DNA of 64,000 bases from CAZMSQ01 sp964569025 (GCA_964569025.1 CAZMSQ010000006.1:44060-108059), one strand, 5' to 3'. Counted from the first letter of the stretch, positions 1 to 9,627 are shown. Numbers and translations: made by a program. Notes: generated by a model from the sequence alone, not told the origin.

Positions 1-1083
1 TGGATACACAAATGATACATTCTTAAACTCCACCTTTCCCTTCAGTGACTTTGCCGGCACATCTGGACCCATTATTTCTGGTGTCGTTTTGAGAAATTCA
101 TTAATCCGCTTTTGTGATGCTGACGCTTGCTGGATGATTGAGGCAATCCACCCGATGGCCGTGACTGGCCAGGTCAGCATATTCACATAAATGACAAACT
201 CGGCAATGTTTCCCGTTGTAATTTTTCCACTCACAACCTGCAGACCACCGATATACACCGTAATGACGGTGCTCGTGCCTATCAAAACAATCATAAGCGG
301 ATAAAACAGCGCATCAACACGCGCCAGAGACATTGACCGCTCTTTGTACACTTCGCTCTCACTGGCGAAATAGTCACCCATCCGGGTTTCCTGTACATAT
401 GACTTTACCACCCGAATGCCCGAATACACCTCTTGCGCAAGACTGTTTAGCCCTGCCAGATGCTTTTGAATCTTCTCAGACCGCTGGTTGATGATGTTGC
501 TGACATAATAAATCGAAACAGACAATATCGGCAATGGAGCCAGACTGTACATCGTCAGCTCTGGACTCACCCTGATCATTGAGAAAATCACCAAAATAAA
601 AAGGGTCGTCAGGTTGATTCCGTACAAAACAGCGGGCCCCACATACATCCTTACTTTCGAAACATCCTCTGTAATTCGAGCCATAAGATCTCCCGTATTC
701 TGCCGCTTGTAAAAAGCCAGAGAAAGTGCCTGATAGTGGGCAAATATTTCTTTCCGCATGTCATACTCTATAAGTCTCGACATCACAATAATGGTCTGCC
801 TCATAAAGTACATAAATAACCCCGTCAGCACCGCCAGCACAATCACCAACCCCCCGAAATACAAAAGCAACCCTCCGATTTTCTGGACATATACCTCCCT
901 CGCCCCAAATCCCGCTGTAAGAGGATACAAATTGATATTCTCAATCACCAAATCAAGAGCTTCCCGAATCATCTGAGGCTGAAGCACCTGAAAAAAATTG
1001 GACAGAGTAATAAAGGCTGTCCCAAGCACCAGCCGCCACTTGTACTTGAGGAAAAACTTGTAGAGATAAGCCAGTTCTTTCAC
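1..1083 (-). CDS. ABC exporter, TMD-NBD type (partial, N-terminal part)
   Basis: This is the first 361 codons of a type I ABC exporter half-transporter; the ATPase domain runs off the window. The visible part is the six-helix membrane domain, with hydrophobic stretches near residues 15-35, 65-95, 140-190 and 250-300. After it comes the linker and the first strand of the nucleotide-binding domain (VEFKNVSFVYP, with the A-loop Tyr) at the window edge. The motif TGDLMARITEDV is typical of the MsbA/multidrug exporter family. I chose GTG at 1083 because an in-frame TGA lies five codons upstream and AGGAG precedes the GTG. It is divergent from smc. The substrate (lipid, drug or peptide) cannot be told from this part. 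No ORF caller reports it because it is truncated. Confidence 0.85.
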   Translation of the reverse strand, partial: MKELAYLYKFFLKYKWRLVLGTAFITLSNFFQVLQPQMIREALDLVIENINLYPLTAGFGAREVYVQKIGGLLLYFGGLVIVLAVLTGLFMYFMRQTIIVMSRLIEYDMRKEIFAHYQALSLAFYKRQNTGDLMARITEDVSKVRMYVGPAVLYGINLTTLFILVIFSMIRVSPELTMYSLAPLPILSVSIYYVSNIINQRSEKIQKHLAGLNSLAQEVYSGIRVVKSYVQETRMGDYFASESEVYKERSMSLARVDALFYPLMIVLIGTSTVITVYIGGLQVVSGKITTGNIAEFVIYVNMLTWPVTAIGWIASIIQQASASQKRINEFLKTTPEIMGPDVPAKSLKGKVEFKNVSFVYP

Positions 1084-1180
1084 GCCGCTCCTGTTTTTTC
1101 AGAACCCGATACCAACCTCGGGCAAATTCATCCGACAAGATAACCCCTCCAACCCGGACTTGTTGCAAGAAAACACCTAA

Positions 1181-1316
1181 CCCAGTCGGACCCCTATAGC
1201 CGTCGGACCGCTATAACGGTCCGACGGCTATAGCGGTCCGACCGGGTCTCGTCCAATTCTTGCCTGAACTGGTCCGACGACTATAGTGGTCCGACCACTA
1301 TAGTCGTCGGACCAGT
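1181..1316. repeat. Cluster of 17-bp-periodic palindromic GTCGGACC repeats
   Basis: Seven copies of the 8-mer GTCGGACC or its complement GGTCCGAC start at 1185, 1202, 1218, 1235, 1271, 1288 and 1306, so they are spaced 16-18 bp apart except for one 36-bp step. CTATAG-like cores fill most of the spacers. The copies form two hairpins: 1194-1233 (17-bp perfect arms, 6-nt loop) and 1268-1316 (22-bp perfect arms, 5-nt loop). The cluster lies between the divergent ABC exporter and smc genes. A related three-copy cluster occurs at 35366-35407. Function is unknown; a REP-like dispersed element is the best guess. Confidence 0.85.
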
Positions 1317-1356
1317 CAGACTTCTAAGCGGCGTTTTCGGAAATGGGAAATCTTTC

Positions 1357-1364
1357 TACTTTTG
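1357..1364 (+). promoter_or_regulatory. smc promoter, Bacteroidota -7 box
   Basis: TACTTTTG matches the Bacteroidota -7 consensus TAnnTTTG exactly. The smc ATG is only 7 bp beyond its end, so the transcript would start at or next to the start codon (a leaderless or nearly leaderless mRNA). Confidence 0.6.
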
Positions 1365-1370
1365 CAGGCT

Positions 1371-4300
1371 ATGCGGCTGACTCGATTAGATATCAAGGGC
1401 TTTAAGAGCTTTGCCAACGAGACTGTGGTCAACTTCAATGAAGATGTCATTGGTATTGTGGGACCGAATGGTTCGGGGAAGTCGAATATTGTGGATGCCA
1501 TACGGTGGGTGCTCGGGGAGCAGAAAAGTAAGGAGCTGAGGTTGGAGAAGATGTCAAATGTCATCTTTAATGGATCCCGGAAGCGTAAGCCCGGGAGTAT
1601 TGCCCAGGTGACCCTGACGTTTGAGAATACGCGAAATGTACTCCCCACAGAGTTTCAGTCCGTGGCGATTACAAGGATGTTGTACCGCTCCGGGGAAAGT
1701 GAATACCGCATCAATGATGTCCCCTGCCGGCTGAAGGATATTACGTCCCTGTTTTTGGATACTGGAATCGGGTCGAACTCCTATGCAATCATTGCGCTGG
1801 GTATGGTGGATGACATTCTTGAAAACAAGAATAATGCCCGCCGGACAATGTTCGAGCAGGCGGCGGGTATATCCAAATACAAGAGCCGGAAGCATGAAAC
1901 CATGCTGAAGCTTAAGAATACAGATGATGATTTGGATCGGGTTGAGGATTTGTTGCATGAGATTGAGTCTAATCTGAAATCTCTTGAGAAACAAGCAAAA
2001 AGGGCTCAGCGGTATTTTGTGTTGAAGGACGAATACAAGCAGCTGTCCATTGATTTGTCTTCAATCAGGCTGTCTGGATTTCGGGATACTTACAAGGCCC
2101 TCCAAGGGCAGATCCGGCAAGCCGAGGATGCGTTGAGGCAACATCAGGCTGAGGCCAGAGAGCTTGAAAGCAAGCATCAGGCCGATAGAAAAAGTCATCT
2201 TGATGTCGAAAAAAATCTGACTGAGCGCCAAAAAAGCCTGAATGCCTTTTTGGGTGAAATCAGGAATGCCGAGAATGAAAAAAGTATTCTCACACAGCGC
2301 CTTCGGTACTTGAAAGATAATCTTGAGAGGGCTCAGCGCCAGCTCACAGAGGCGCGGGAGCGACTTACTTCTCAACAGGTAAATCAAGGGCGGGTCTCAG
2401 ACCAGCTTGAAGCCTCGGAAATTCAAGAGCGAGCGCTGGCTGAAGAGCTTGAGCGCGCCCGAAAGGCTCTCGAGGAAATTAAGTCCAGTCATTCTGCCTT
2501 GAAATCTGATCTCGATCAGTTTTTGACGAGGCGGCAACAGGCTGAAAAGGCAGTCTATGATGTTGAGAGGGATGCGGCCATCGTGTCTTCCAGACTTGAG
2601 GGCCAGCAGAATGAGCTCCAGAGGCTGTCCGTTGAAACAGGAACCCGGCAGGCCGATGCGGAAACCCTTGAAAAGGAGCTGCAGCAACTGAATGAAACTC
2701 GTTCTGGCTTGCTGGAAAAGGAAGAAGCCCTGAAAAAAGAAGAGGATGCCAGAAAAGCAAGGGTTCTTGAATTGGAAAAGGAATCGGAGGAGGTGCGCCG
2801 TCAAGTTACGGTGGTAAACAGGAAGCTCGATGCGAGCAAAAATGAGTACTCGCTGACGCGGAGTATGATCGAAAGTATGGAAGGTTTTCCGGAGTCGATC
2901 AAGTTCTTAAGTACCCATTCACAGTGGGGAGCGGAGACTCCGCTCTTGTCTGATATCCTTCTATGTAAGGAAGCGTACCGGGCAGCTGTGGAAAGTTACC
3001 TCGAGCCATGGCTGAATTATTATGTCGTCCGTACCCTCGAACAGGCACGCGCTGCAATTCGGCTGCTCAGCGATGCTCAAAAGGGGAAGGCTCATTTTTT
3101 CGTGCTCGATTCCATTCCTGATGAGGATGCCGTGCCAATGTCATTGCAGCCGCCATCAGATTCCGTCGCTGCAATGGATGTGGTCAAAACAGACCCTGAA
3201 TACCGGAAACTGATCGATTTTCTCCTCAGAGATGTCATCATTTCCAGTCGCGATGACCTTCCCAATGTGATTCAGCCGAAAACCTCGGCAGTACTCGCTC
3301 AAAGCGGTCGGTATGTACTCAAAAGGCATAGCCTCTCCGGAGGATCCGTGGGACTGTTCGAGGGGAAACGGATCGGACGGAAAAAGAATTTGGAGGCACT
3401 CGAAGAAGACATCCGACAGTTTGAAGAGGAGGAGCGGAAATTGTCTTCTCGCCTTTTTGGTCTCAACTCAGAGCTCGAACGGGTCAAGGCAGCCGGGAAA
3501 ATCAAGGAATTGGAGCAGGTCAGACACGCCATCAGTCAGGCTGATCAACAAAAAGCAAAGGTCATGACTCGCCTCGAGCAGGCCGATACTTTCCTGCGTG
3601 AAGTGGCCCAAAAAACTGAGCGATTATCCCGAGAAATTCAAGAAAAGGAGAATGCGCTCAAAGAGTATTCGGTCTCGATGGAGACAGGAAAAGCAGCCCT
3701 CCAAACGGTAAAAAAAGAGGCAGCTCATAAAGACGGTTCGTACAGAGAAATAGCCGAAACCCTCAGTGCAGCCTCAGGGGAGTATAATCAGCGTCACATA
3801 GCCCACATACAGCAACAAAACAGAGTCGAATCCCTGCGGCAGGAATTGAAGTTTCTCGGACAACAAAAAGCCGAAGCACAAACCTCCATTCAGCAACTCA
3901 CGTCTCAACTAAAATCAGAAGAGAAAGAACAAGTCGGGGTGACAGAGCAATTGCAACTGCTCTCAGATCAACTTCTCGAGCAGTATCGAAATAAAAAAGA
4001 GATGGATGCCTCGCTCAGTGAGGCAGAGCAAGCCTATTATCAGGCACGGGAGTCTATCACAGAAATGGAAGACCAGCTCAGGGTCAAAAACAGGACCATC
4101 CAGGAGCATCAAAATAAAATCAGCCAACTCAAAGATGCCTTCCACGAAGTCAAGATGAATATCAATGCAGTAAGCGAACGCTTGCGCATTGAATTTTCGG
4201 TCTCGGTGAATGAACTGATTAATAAAGAGGAACTACCCGATATGCCGGAAGACCAGCTCGAAGAAAAAGTCAACCGGCTCAAATCACGTCTCGACGGTTA

Positions 4301-4937
4301 TGGTGAAATCAATCCCATGGCAGTAGAGGCTTATAAGGAAATTCAGGAACGACATGAGCTGATTACGAAACAGCGCGATGACATTCTCGGTGCCAAGCGA
4401 TCGCTGGAGGCAACCATCAAGGAAATTGAGCAGACTGCGACCCAGCAGTTTATGGATGCCTTCAGTCAGGTGAAAGCCCACTTCCGAGAGGTCTTTCGGA
4501 GTTTGTTTACTGAAAATGACGACTGTGACCTACTTCTCGCAGAGCCCGACAATCCGCTTGAGTCGCCCATAGAAATCATTGCGCGACCTAAAGGCAAACG
4601 ACCCCAGTCTATCAGCCAACTCTCCGGGGGAGAAAAAACGCTGACAGCCACGGCTCTTCTCTTTGCCCTCTATCTGCTCAAACCTGCGCCCTTCTGCATT
4701 TTCGACGAAGTCGATGCCCCCCTCGATGATGCCAATATTGAGAAATTTAACCGAATCATAAAAAACTTCTCCAAAGACTCGCAATTTGTCATCGTCACGC
4801 ACAACAAGCAAACCATGGCCGCTGTCGATATCATTTATGGAGTGTACATGCAGGAGGAAGGTGTCTCCAATGTCAGCGCCGTCGATTTTCGGTCGCTTGA
4901 TCACTTTTCCCTCCTCGAAGCAGCGCCACAATCCTGA
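1371..4937 (+). CDS. smc: Chromosome segregation protein SMC
   Basis: SMC is the ATPase of the bacterial condensin that compacts and segregates chromosomes. The 1188-residue length is usual. The N-terminal ATPase half has Walker A GPNGSGKS at residues 31-38. A coiled coil runs from about 170 to 490, a hinge from about 500 to 655, and a second coiled coil to about 1010. The C-terminal half carries the ABC signature LSGGEKT near 1083 and Walker B FCIFDEVDAPLDD near 1107-1119. Start ATG 1371 gives the family's MRLTRLDIKGFKSF beginning; an in-frame TTG three codons upstream is less likely. The partners ScpA and ScpB are not in this window. The gene is monocistronic, with a convergent unknown gene 12 bp downstream. 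Confidence 0.97.
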   Translation: MRLTRLDIKGFKSFANETVVNFNEDVIGIVGPNGSGKSNIVDAIRWVLGEQKSKELRLEKMSNVIFNGSRKRKPGSIAQVTLTFENTRNVLPTEFQSVAITRMLYRSGESEYRINDVPCRLKDITSLFLDTGIGSNSYAIIALGMVDDILENKNNARRTMFEQAAGISKYKSRKHETMLKLKNTDDDLDRVEDLLHEIESNLKSLEKQAKRAQRYFVLKDEYKQLSIDLSSIRLSGFRDTYKALQGQIRQAEDALRQHQAEARELESKHQADRKSHLDVEKNLTERQKSLNAFLGEIRNAENEKSILTQRLRYLKDNLERAQRQLTEARERLTSQQVNQGRVSDQLEASEIQERALAEELERARKALEEIKSSHSALKSDLDQFLTRRQQAEKAVYDVERDAAIVSSRLEGQQNELQRLSVETGTRQADAETLEKELQQLNETRSGLLEKEEALKKEEDARKARVLELEKESEEVRRQVTVVNRKLDASKNEYSLTRSMIESMEGFPESIKFLSTHSQWGAETPLLSDILLCKEAYRAAVESYLEPWLNYYVVRTLEQARAAIRLLSDAQKGKAHFFVLDSIPDEDAVPMSLQPPSDSVAAMDVVKTDPEYRKLIDFLLRDVIISSRDDLPNVIQPKTSAVLAQSGRYVLKRHSLSGGSVGLFEGKRIGRKKNLEALEEDIRQFEEEERKLSSRLFGLNSELERVKAAGKIKELEQVRHAISQADQQKAKVMTRLEQADTFLREVAQKTERLSREIQEKENALKEYSVSMETGKAALQTVKKEAAHKDGSYREIAETLSAASGEYNQRHIAHIQQQNRVESLRQELKFLGQQKAEAQTSIQQLTSQLKSEEKEQVGVTEQLQLLSDQLLEQYRNKKEMDASLSEAEQAYYQARESITEMEDQLRVKNRTIQEHQNKISQLKDAFHEVKMNINAVSERLRIEFSVSVNELINKEELPDMPEDQLEEKVNRLKSRLDGYGEINPMAVEAYKEIQERHELITKQRDDILGAKRSLEATIKEIEQTATQQFMDAFSQVKAHFREVFRSLFTENDDCDLLLAEPDNPLESPIEIIARPKGKRPQSISQLSGGEKTLTATALLFALYLLKPAPFCIFDEVDAPLDDANIEKFNRIIKNFSKDSQFVIVTHNKQTMAAVDIIYGVYMQEEGVSNVSAVDFRSLDHFSLLEAAPQS

Positions 4938-4949
4938 TTCTGCCCTTGC

Positions 4950-6380
4950 TCAGGATAACTCTTCCAATTTCTCCTTCAGCCATTTTTCAGAGGCAATGTC
5001 AGTCTGGTGGGCACCGATTTCATTGCGAAGCTTTTCAATGGCGCGTGTATCGCCAGGGGCTATGCGGGTCAGTTTTCGTGTAAAACTGATGAGCGCCTGA
5101 TAGGATTGCCGGCGAGGTGTTGCGATGTCTTTGTGGCGGTTGAGCCATACCCGAAAGCTCTCCATTAATGAATACAGCGGGTCAATTTCATCCAGCTCGT
5201 AGTAGGTCAGCAATAGCATGTTTTTCGAATTCAAATTATACGTGAGCTCTTCATACTCAACCTCTCGCAGCAATTCGATGACCCTTCTGAACTTTTTCTG
5301 ATAAAAATACAATGTCGCTCTGTTAAACGTGACCGCATTGTCCCGTTTTTCAGGAGGAAGGAACTCACTGTAGCTTCCAATGAAATCATCCGCCCACTCA
5401 TAATGCCCAAGCCGGAGAGCCACACCAACAATGTTTCGGAAATGCCATGGCGAAAGTTGGCCGTCTGAAAAAAGGACCCCGAGTTCCAGCGCCTCCCGAT
5501 ACACCCCATAGTACTCCCCCAGAAAATCCTCATGCCCCCTGTTGATCCTCCGAATGGCATAGTTGAGTGCGAAATTGAAGATAAAATACCGCTCCTGCTG
5601 AGGAAATGCTTCAATATGGGCAGTAATGAGTGCCCTCAATTCGTGATAATGAGACAGTTCATCCGGGTGCCGCTGAGTCAGAGAAATCTGATAGTATATC
5701 CTGACCGCAGGCACGACCTTGTCCTGAGAGGAGGCAATGTGGGAGAGAATGTCTTCAATTAATGATAATTCATAGTCATGGGTCGAAAATGATCGCTGAC
5801 CGAGAATGATGCAGTAATATTTGAGCTTTTCAGCCAAATAAAACTGATCGAGATCTTCCATCATTTCTTCAATATTGCTCCGCTCCAATCTGTTGTAAGA
5901 AATGATGTTCTGCAAATCATAAAGGATACGCTCCAGCTCATATCGGCGAAGATGATAAAAAGGGGCCCCGGGCCGCTCTTTTTTGACCACCGCCCGTGCA
6001 CTTCTGACTGCTGATGAATACAGGGGCTCCAACTTGCGCTGACTCACTGCCTCAATCAGCCTGACCGACCGCCATGCCTCATCCTGTTCATACAACTGCT
6101 GAGCCAGATACCCCTCCGTAAGCTTTAATAAATCAGCGCATAACCTCCTGAAATAGACATCATCATACGACCTTTCAAGCCCAAGACAATCCCAGACCTC
6201 TTCCTTACTCAACACACCTGTAGAGCCTGACTTTCGGAAAATGTCCGCTCCGAGAATATCAAATAACACAACCAAGGTCGCATTAGGATTGAAATATGGT
6301 GATGACAAGTACTTACGGAGCCTGTTGTGTTCAACTTTGTCCAAAACGCTTAGCACCTGATACACTTTGGTGGATCGCAT
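4950..6380 (-). CDS. Conserved hypothetical helical protein
   Basis: A 476-residue protein that I do not recognise. It is soluble, with no signal peptide and no membrane segment. It is rich in Leu, Tyr, Arg and Glu and looks all-helical, like a repeat (TPR-like) scaffold. The N-terminus has a pattern (EHNRLRKYLSSPYFN) that I associate with an uncharacterised Bacteroidota family. Candidate helical hairpin repeats lie around residues 180-420. The ATG at 6380 is the first start after an upstream untranslated stretch. It is convergent with smc (12 bp between stops) and divergent from the large surface protein gene. No catalytic motif is visible, so no function is assigned. Confidence 0.75.
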   Translation of the reverse strand: MRSTKVYQVLSVLDKVEHNRLRKYLSSPYFNPNATLVVLFDILGADIFRKSGSTGVLSKEEVWDCLGLERSYDDVYFRRLCADLLKLTEGYLAQQLYEQDEAWRSVRLIEAVSQRKLEPLYSSAVRSARAVVKKERPGAPFYHLRRYELERILYDLQNIISYNRLERSNIEEMMEDLDQFYLAEKLKYYCIILGQRSFSTHDYELSLIEDILSHIASSQDKVVPAVRIYYQISLTQRHPDELSHYHELRALITAHIEAFPQQERYFIFNFALNYAIRRINRGHEDFLGEYYGVYREALELGVLFSDGQLSPWHFRNIVGVALRLGHYEWADDFIGSYSEFLPPEKRDNAVTFNRATLYFYQKKFRRVIELLREVEYEELTYNLNSKNMLLLTYYELDEIDPLYSLMESFRVWLNRHKDIATPRRQSYQALISFTRKLTRIAPGDTRAIEKLRNEIGAHQTDIASEKWLKEKLEELS

Positions 6381-6659
6381 ACCGAAAAATGACCAGATTT
6401 AACAGAAAGACAGTAAAAATAGAGGAAAAAATTTGAAGACCGGATTGGAATTCATATCTTGAGGAGTCGAAATGTATTGAATGTGTGGGAAATCGGCTCG
6501 ATATGCTGATTTAGGCACATATTTTGTATTTATAGTATGTGTGTCTACCTGACAGACAGGACACAATAAAAGCCGAGGGCGGATAGAATAACAAGCGCCG
6601 CTACCCGGTTATGGAAAACTCCCGCCAAGTGGAGCACGCACTGTTGAAGGTGATTGAGC
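6381..6659. other. 279-bp divergent intergenic region
   Basis: It separates an unknown minus-strand gene from the plus-strand surface protein. The left half is AT-rich with promoter-like stretches but no exact TAnnTTTG box. The right part, about 6570-6640, is GC-richer with short complementary segments. I could not match it to a known riboswitch class. No gene is seen. Confidence 0.4.
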
Positions 6660-9161
6660 ATGAATAGACCGAATTCAATTTTTTACACTCTCTCTCGCAG
6701 ACTCGTCGCGATTCTCGCCGCTTGTCTGCCGCTGCTGTCTATTGCCCAGCAACAAGGGCAGAATGCAGACTTCAGATATGCAGAGGTTGTTGAGAATTCA
6801 ACCTTTCTCTATTCCCTCCCCAATGGGATTGCCACAGCCATTATGCAGCCCGAACATGGGACACTTTCCTTTCAATCGTCCCCTTCCAGGCTGATCTACA
6901 CGCCAGATGGCGGTTTCAATGGCATTGATTCCATCGTGGTAGAGATCTACAACTCCTGGCCGCTGTCAATCAACTATGTGGCCCTCGAACTCCATGTCAG
7001 ACCATCAATTGTAAAGGCAGTGCCGGATTACATTACCGGTTCAGTTAATACGACCATCAACAACATCGATGTACTTTCAAATGATTCATCCACGCTGGGT
7101 GGGTTGTCCATATCAAGATTGGCATTGTTGAATGACGGGACTGCATCCATCAACGCAGATAGCTCCGCAATTGACTTCACGCCGGCCCCGCAATTCACAG
7201 GTCTGGCTGGCGTCATTTACACGGTTTGCGATGGTGCAGGTGCCTGTGATCAGGGAATGCTGATTATCCGGGTCAGCGAACTATCCGCTACCCCGGATTC
7301 ATTTCATCATGTCATCGGCAAGAATGAACGTCTCCCGTTGGTGTTACCAGACGATAATTTCGACGAATGGGAGGCCCCATCACACGGGTCAGTCATTCCC
7401 CAGGGTGATTTAGTCGCTCTCTACATCCCCGATGAAGACTATCATGGTCCAGATGAATTTTCCTTCATGGACGAAGATGGTATCATCGCATCATACACCA
7501 TCGACATTCTCAATAAAGCAGCCCAAAACCGATTTGCCCGGCCTGATATTGCGTACATTTCCACGCACACAGACTCAGTGGTCGTTGATATCACCGCCAA
7601 TGACTTCAGGCAATGGAACATCAACCCCAATAACCTCTCTCTGACCCAGCAACCTCAGTTCGGCTCAGCCAGTCTGGATCAGTCTACCGGCCTTGTGACC
7701 TATACTCCAAATGCGGGATTTGAAGGTATTGATGTTTTTGAATATGAGCTGTTTTTCCCCATTCCATGGACCAAAGAAAAAGCGAAAATTTATGTGGTCG
7801 TCTCCAATCAGCAGCCACTGAATTATACCTTTGATCTTGCCTGTCAAATGAACACGCCCCGCGTAATGACCTACGGAGCATTGGTGGCAGGCTATTCTTT
7901 CGATATTGATGTCCAACCGTCCAACGGGACGCTCGAATTTTTTCCGGGTGACACCACACTGATATTACTCGGCGAAGAAGTGAGCGGCACGAACATGCTT
8001 ATCTACACGCCGAATGAAGCCTACACATCTGACGGGACTCCTGACGAATTCGAAGTCTCCTATTGCGTTGACGGGAATTCATGCGTCAGTGTGAAGGTAA
8101 AAATGAGTGTGGAGGATAATGGACCTGGTCCGCATTGCATTGGCTCAGATTGTTTGTGGCCCGGTGATGCAAACGCTGACGGTCTGGTCAATATGACAGA
8201 CGTGATGTCAATCGGGCTTGCCATGGGAGAACAAGGTCCACAGCGCCCAGGTGCAAGCAACCATTGGGTTGCCCAGTCTGCTCCGCAATGGCAATATGCC
8301 GGACTGCCATTTGATGCTGCATTCGCAGACTGCGATGGGGACGGAGCCGTGACTGAGGCCGATGTTTCAGTCGTTGCACAGCATTACCTGAACACAAAGA
8401 CCATCATGCCAAATATCCCTTCGCCGACAAAACAAAATTCAAGCCTTCAGATCGTAACCCCACCGCCATATCTGGCGGGTGATCTGCTTGAAGTTGATGT
8501 GCTGTATGGGAACAATCAAGATCCTGTTTATGATGGCTACGGATTGAGTTTTTCTTTTGTCTACAATCCCGATCTGATTGTCGATTCCTCGTTGCAGGTA
8601 ACTTTTCCTGAGGACAGCTGGCTAGCGTATTCATCTCCTGTGTTGAGCGCCGGAGTGAAGCCTGCCGATGGTCGTCTCGATTTCGCAGTTTCGCGCACCA
8701 ATGGAGTGACTGTGACAGGCAAAGGTCGGGTGGCACGCCTGAGTTTCATCATCGAAGAAGATTTACAAGGTATTCGCTCCGGAAGCGAATTGAGTCTGTT
8801 CCTCGGATTGACCAACGGGATTGCTATGGATGGATATGGCCATCTGTCCGGCTTGATGGCAAGTGGACTGGAAATTCCGGTTTCTCTGGTGAATGAGGAC
8901 GAAGCGTACCCCCAACAGCCTCAGGTTGTGGCCTTCCCCAATCCGGCACCCGGTGCCTTCTCCCTGTACCTGAACGGAACTGGGGAAATACGGGAAGTAA
9001 GTTTGTTTTCAGTTTCGGGCGAGCAGGTTGCATTCCATTCTGACCTTGGAGGCAGCCTCGTTCGTTTGGATGTGCCAAATCTGACTCCTGGCATGTACAT
9101 CGCTCGTATTACAACTACCCATGGAGTTGTGAGTCAGAAAATACAAATCGTGCCTCGTTGA
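6660..9161 (+). CDS. Surface protein: Ig-like repeats, dockerin-like, cohesin-like, T9SS tail
   Basis: An 833-residue secreted protein. A signal peptide (residues 1-25, ending LLSIAQ) is followed by several tandem beta-sandwich repeats of the cadherin-like/VCBS kind to about residue 480 (recurring FTPAPQFTG and YTPNAGFEGIDVFEYE elements). Two calcium-loop repeats resembling a type I dockerin follow at about 500-575 (GDANADGLVNMTDV and DCDGDGAVTEADV). Next is a beta-rich segment at about 590-735 that begins AGDLLEVDV and resembles a cohesin. The last 75 residues are a type A T9SS sorting domain (PNPAPGAFSL ... LTPGMYIARI). ATG 6660 is preferred over a TTG two codons upstream because it heads a clean signal peptide. 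A bidirectional terminator follows. Likely role: an adhesive or scaffolding surface protein; ligand unknown. Confidence 0.85.
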   Translation: MNRPNSIFYTLSRRLVAILAACLPLLSIAQQQGQNADFRYAEVVENSTFLYSLPNGIATAIMQPEHGTLSFQSSPSRLIYTPDGGFNGIDSIVVEIYNSWPLSINYVALELHVRPSIVKAVPDYITGSVNTTINNIDVLSNDSSTLGGLSISRLALLNDGTASINADSSAIDFTPAPQFTGLAGVIYTVCDGAGACDQGMLIIRVSELSATPDSFHHVIGKNERLPLVLPDDNFDEWEAPSHGSVIPQGDLVALYIPDEDYHGPDEFSFMDEDGIIASYTIDILNKAAQNRFARPDIAYISTHTDSVVVDITANDFRQWNINPNNLSLTQQPQFGSASLDQSTGLVTYTPNAGFEGIDVFEYELFFPIPWTKEKAKIYVVVSNQQPLNYTFDLACQMNTPRVMTYGALVAGYSFDIDVQPSNGTLEFFPGDTTLILLGEEVSGTNMLIYTPNEAYTSDGTPDEFEVSYCVDGNSCVSVKVKMSVEDNGPGPHCIGSDCLWPGDANADGLVNMTDVMSIGLAMGEQGPQRPGASNHWVAQSAPQWQYAGLPFDAAFADCDGDGAVTEADVSVVAQHYLNTKTIMPNIPSPTKQNSSLQIVTPPPYLAGDLLEVDVLYGNNQDPVYDGYGLSFSFVYNPDLIVDSSLQVTFPEDSWLAYSSPVLSAGVKPADGRLDFAVSRTNGVTVTGKGRVARLSFIIEEDLQGIRSGSELSLFLGLTNGIAMDGYGHLSGLMASGLEIPVSLVNEDEAYPQQPQVVAFPNPAPGAFSLYLNGTGEIREVSLFSVSGEQVAFHSDLGGSLVRLDVPNLTPGMYIARITTTHGVVSQKIQIVPR

Positions 9162-9190
9162 TTCTTCTTGTTTTCGATGGGCAAAAAAAA

Positions 9191-9222
9191 AGCCGATGTC
9201 ATTGACATCGGCTTTTTTTTTG
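9191..9222. terminator. Bidirectional intrinsic terminator
   Basis: A perfect 9-bp stem (GCCGATGTC/GACATCGGC, 9192-9212) with a 3-nt loop is flanked by an A-run on the left (9184-9191) and a T-run on the right. It can therefore stop transcription both from the surface protein gene (+) and from rplS (-), whose stops face each other here. Confidence 0.9.
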
Positions 9223-9235
9223 CAATTAATGTGCA

Positions 9236-9592
9236 TTAACTTTTTGTGAAGGTACGCTCCTTGATACGAGCCTTCTTCCCAACAAGTTTCCTCAAGTAAA
9301 AGATCCTTGAGCGTCTTACCTTACCGCGCTTGAGCAGCTTGATTTCGACAATATTTGGTGAGCTGAAGGGAAAAATCCGCTCAACACCCACACCACTTGA
9401 CATTTTACGCACGGTAAATGTCTTGGTAGCACCCTCTCCGCTTATTTGAAGAACATCCCCGCGGAAATCCTGGATTCTTTCCTTGTCTCCTTCTACGATT
9501 TTGTAACTGACTACAACGTTGTCACCTGCCCTGAAAGCAGGGAATTCGCGGCGCTGTGTCATCTGTTCGTGTACAAATTTTATGGCATCCAT
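9236..9592 (-). CDS. rplS: 50S ribosomal protein L19
   Basis: bL19 sits at the interface of the 50S and 30S subunits. The protein is 118 residues, the usual length, and is recognisable along its whole length: FRAGDNVVVSYKIVEG, then VLQISGEGATKTFTVRK, the GVGVERIFPFSSP block and the basic tail RRSRIFYLRKLVGKKARIKE. In many bacteria rplS follows trmD and rimM; here it stands alone, with its own promoter box at 9628-9635 and a shared terminator downstream, so it is probably transcribed by itself. Start ATG 9592. Confidence 0.98.
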   Translation of the reverse strand: MDAIKFVHEQMTQRREFPAFRAGDNVVVSYKIVEGDKERIQDFRGDVLQISGEGATKTFTVRKMSSGVGVERIFPFSSPNIVEIKLLKRGKVRRSRIFYLRKLVGKKARIKERTFTKS

Positions 9593-9627
9593 GACCCTAT
9601 TCCTTTTGTGGTTTGCTTAACAGGGTG

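Noticed and set aside
1181..1316. A short CRISPR array (repeats at 17-bp spacing)
   Set aside because: The units are 8-mers in both orientations with conserved spacers and no cas gene; CRISPR repeats are longer, direct, and have unique spacers.
1316..4931. Several long minus-strand frames inside smc
   Set aside because: They are antisense shadows of a strongly conserved gene, with low-complexity products and no promoter.
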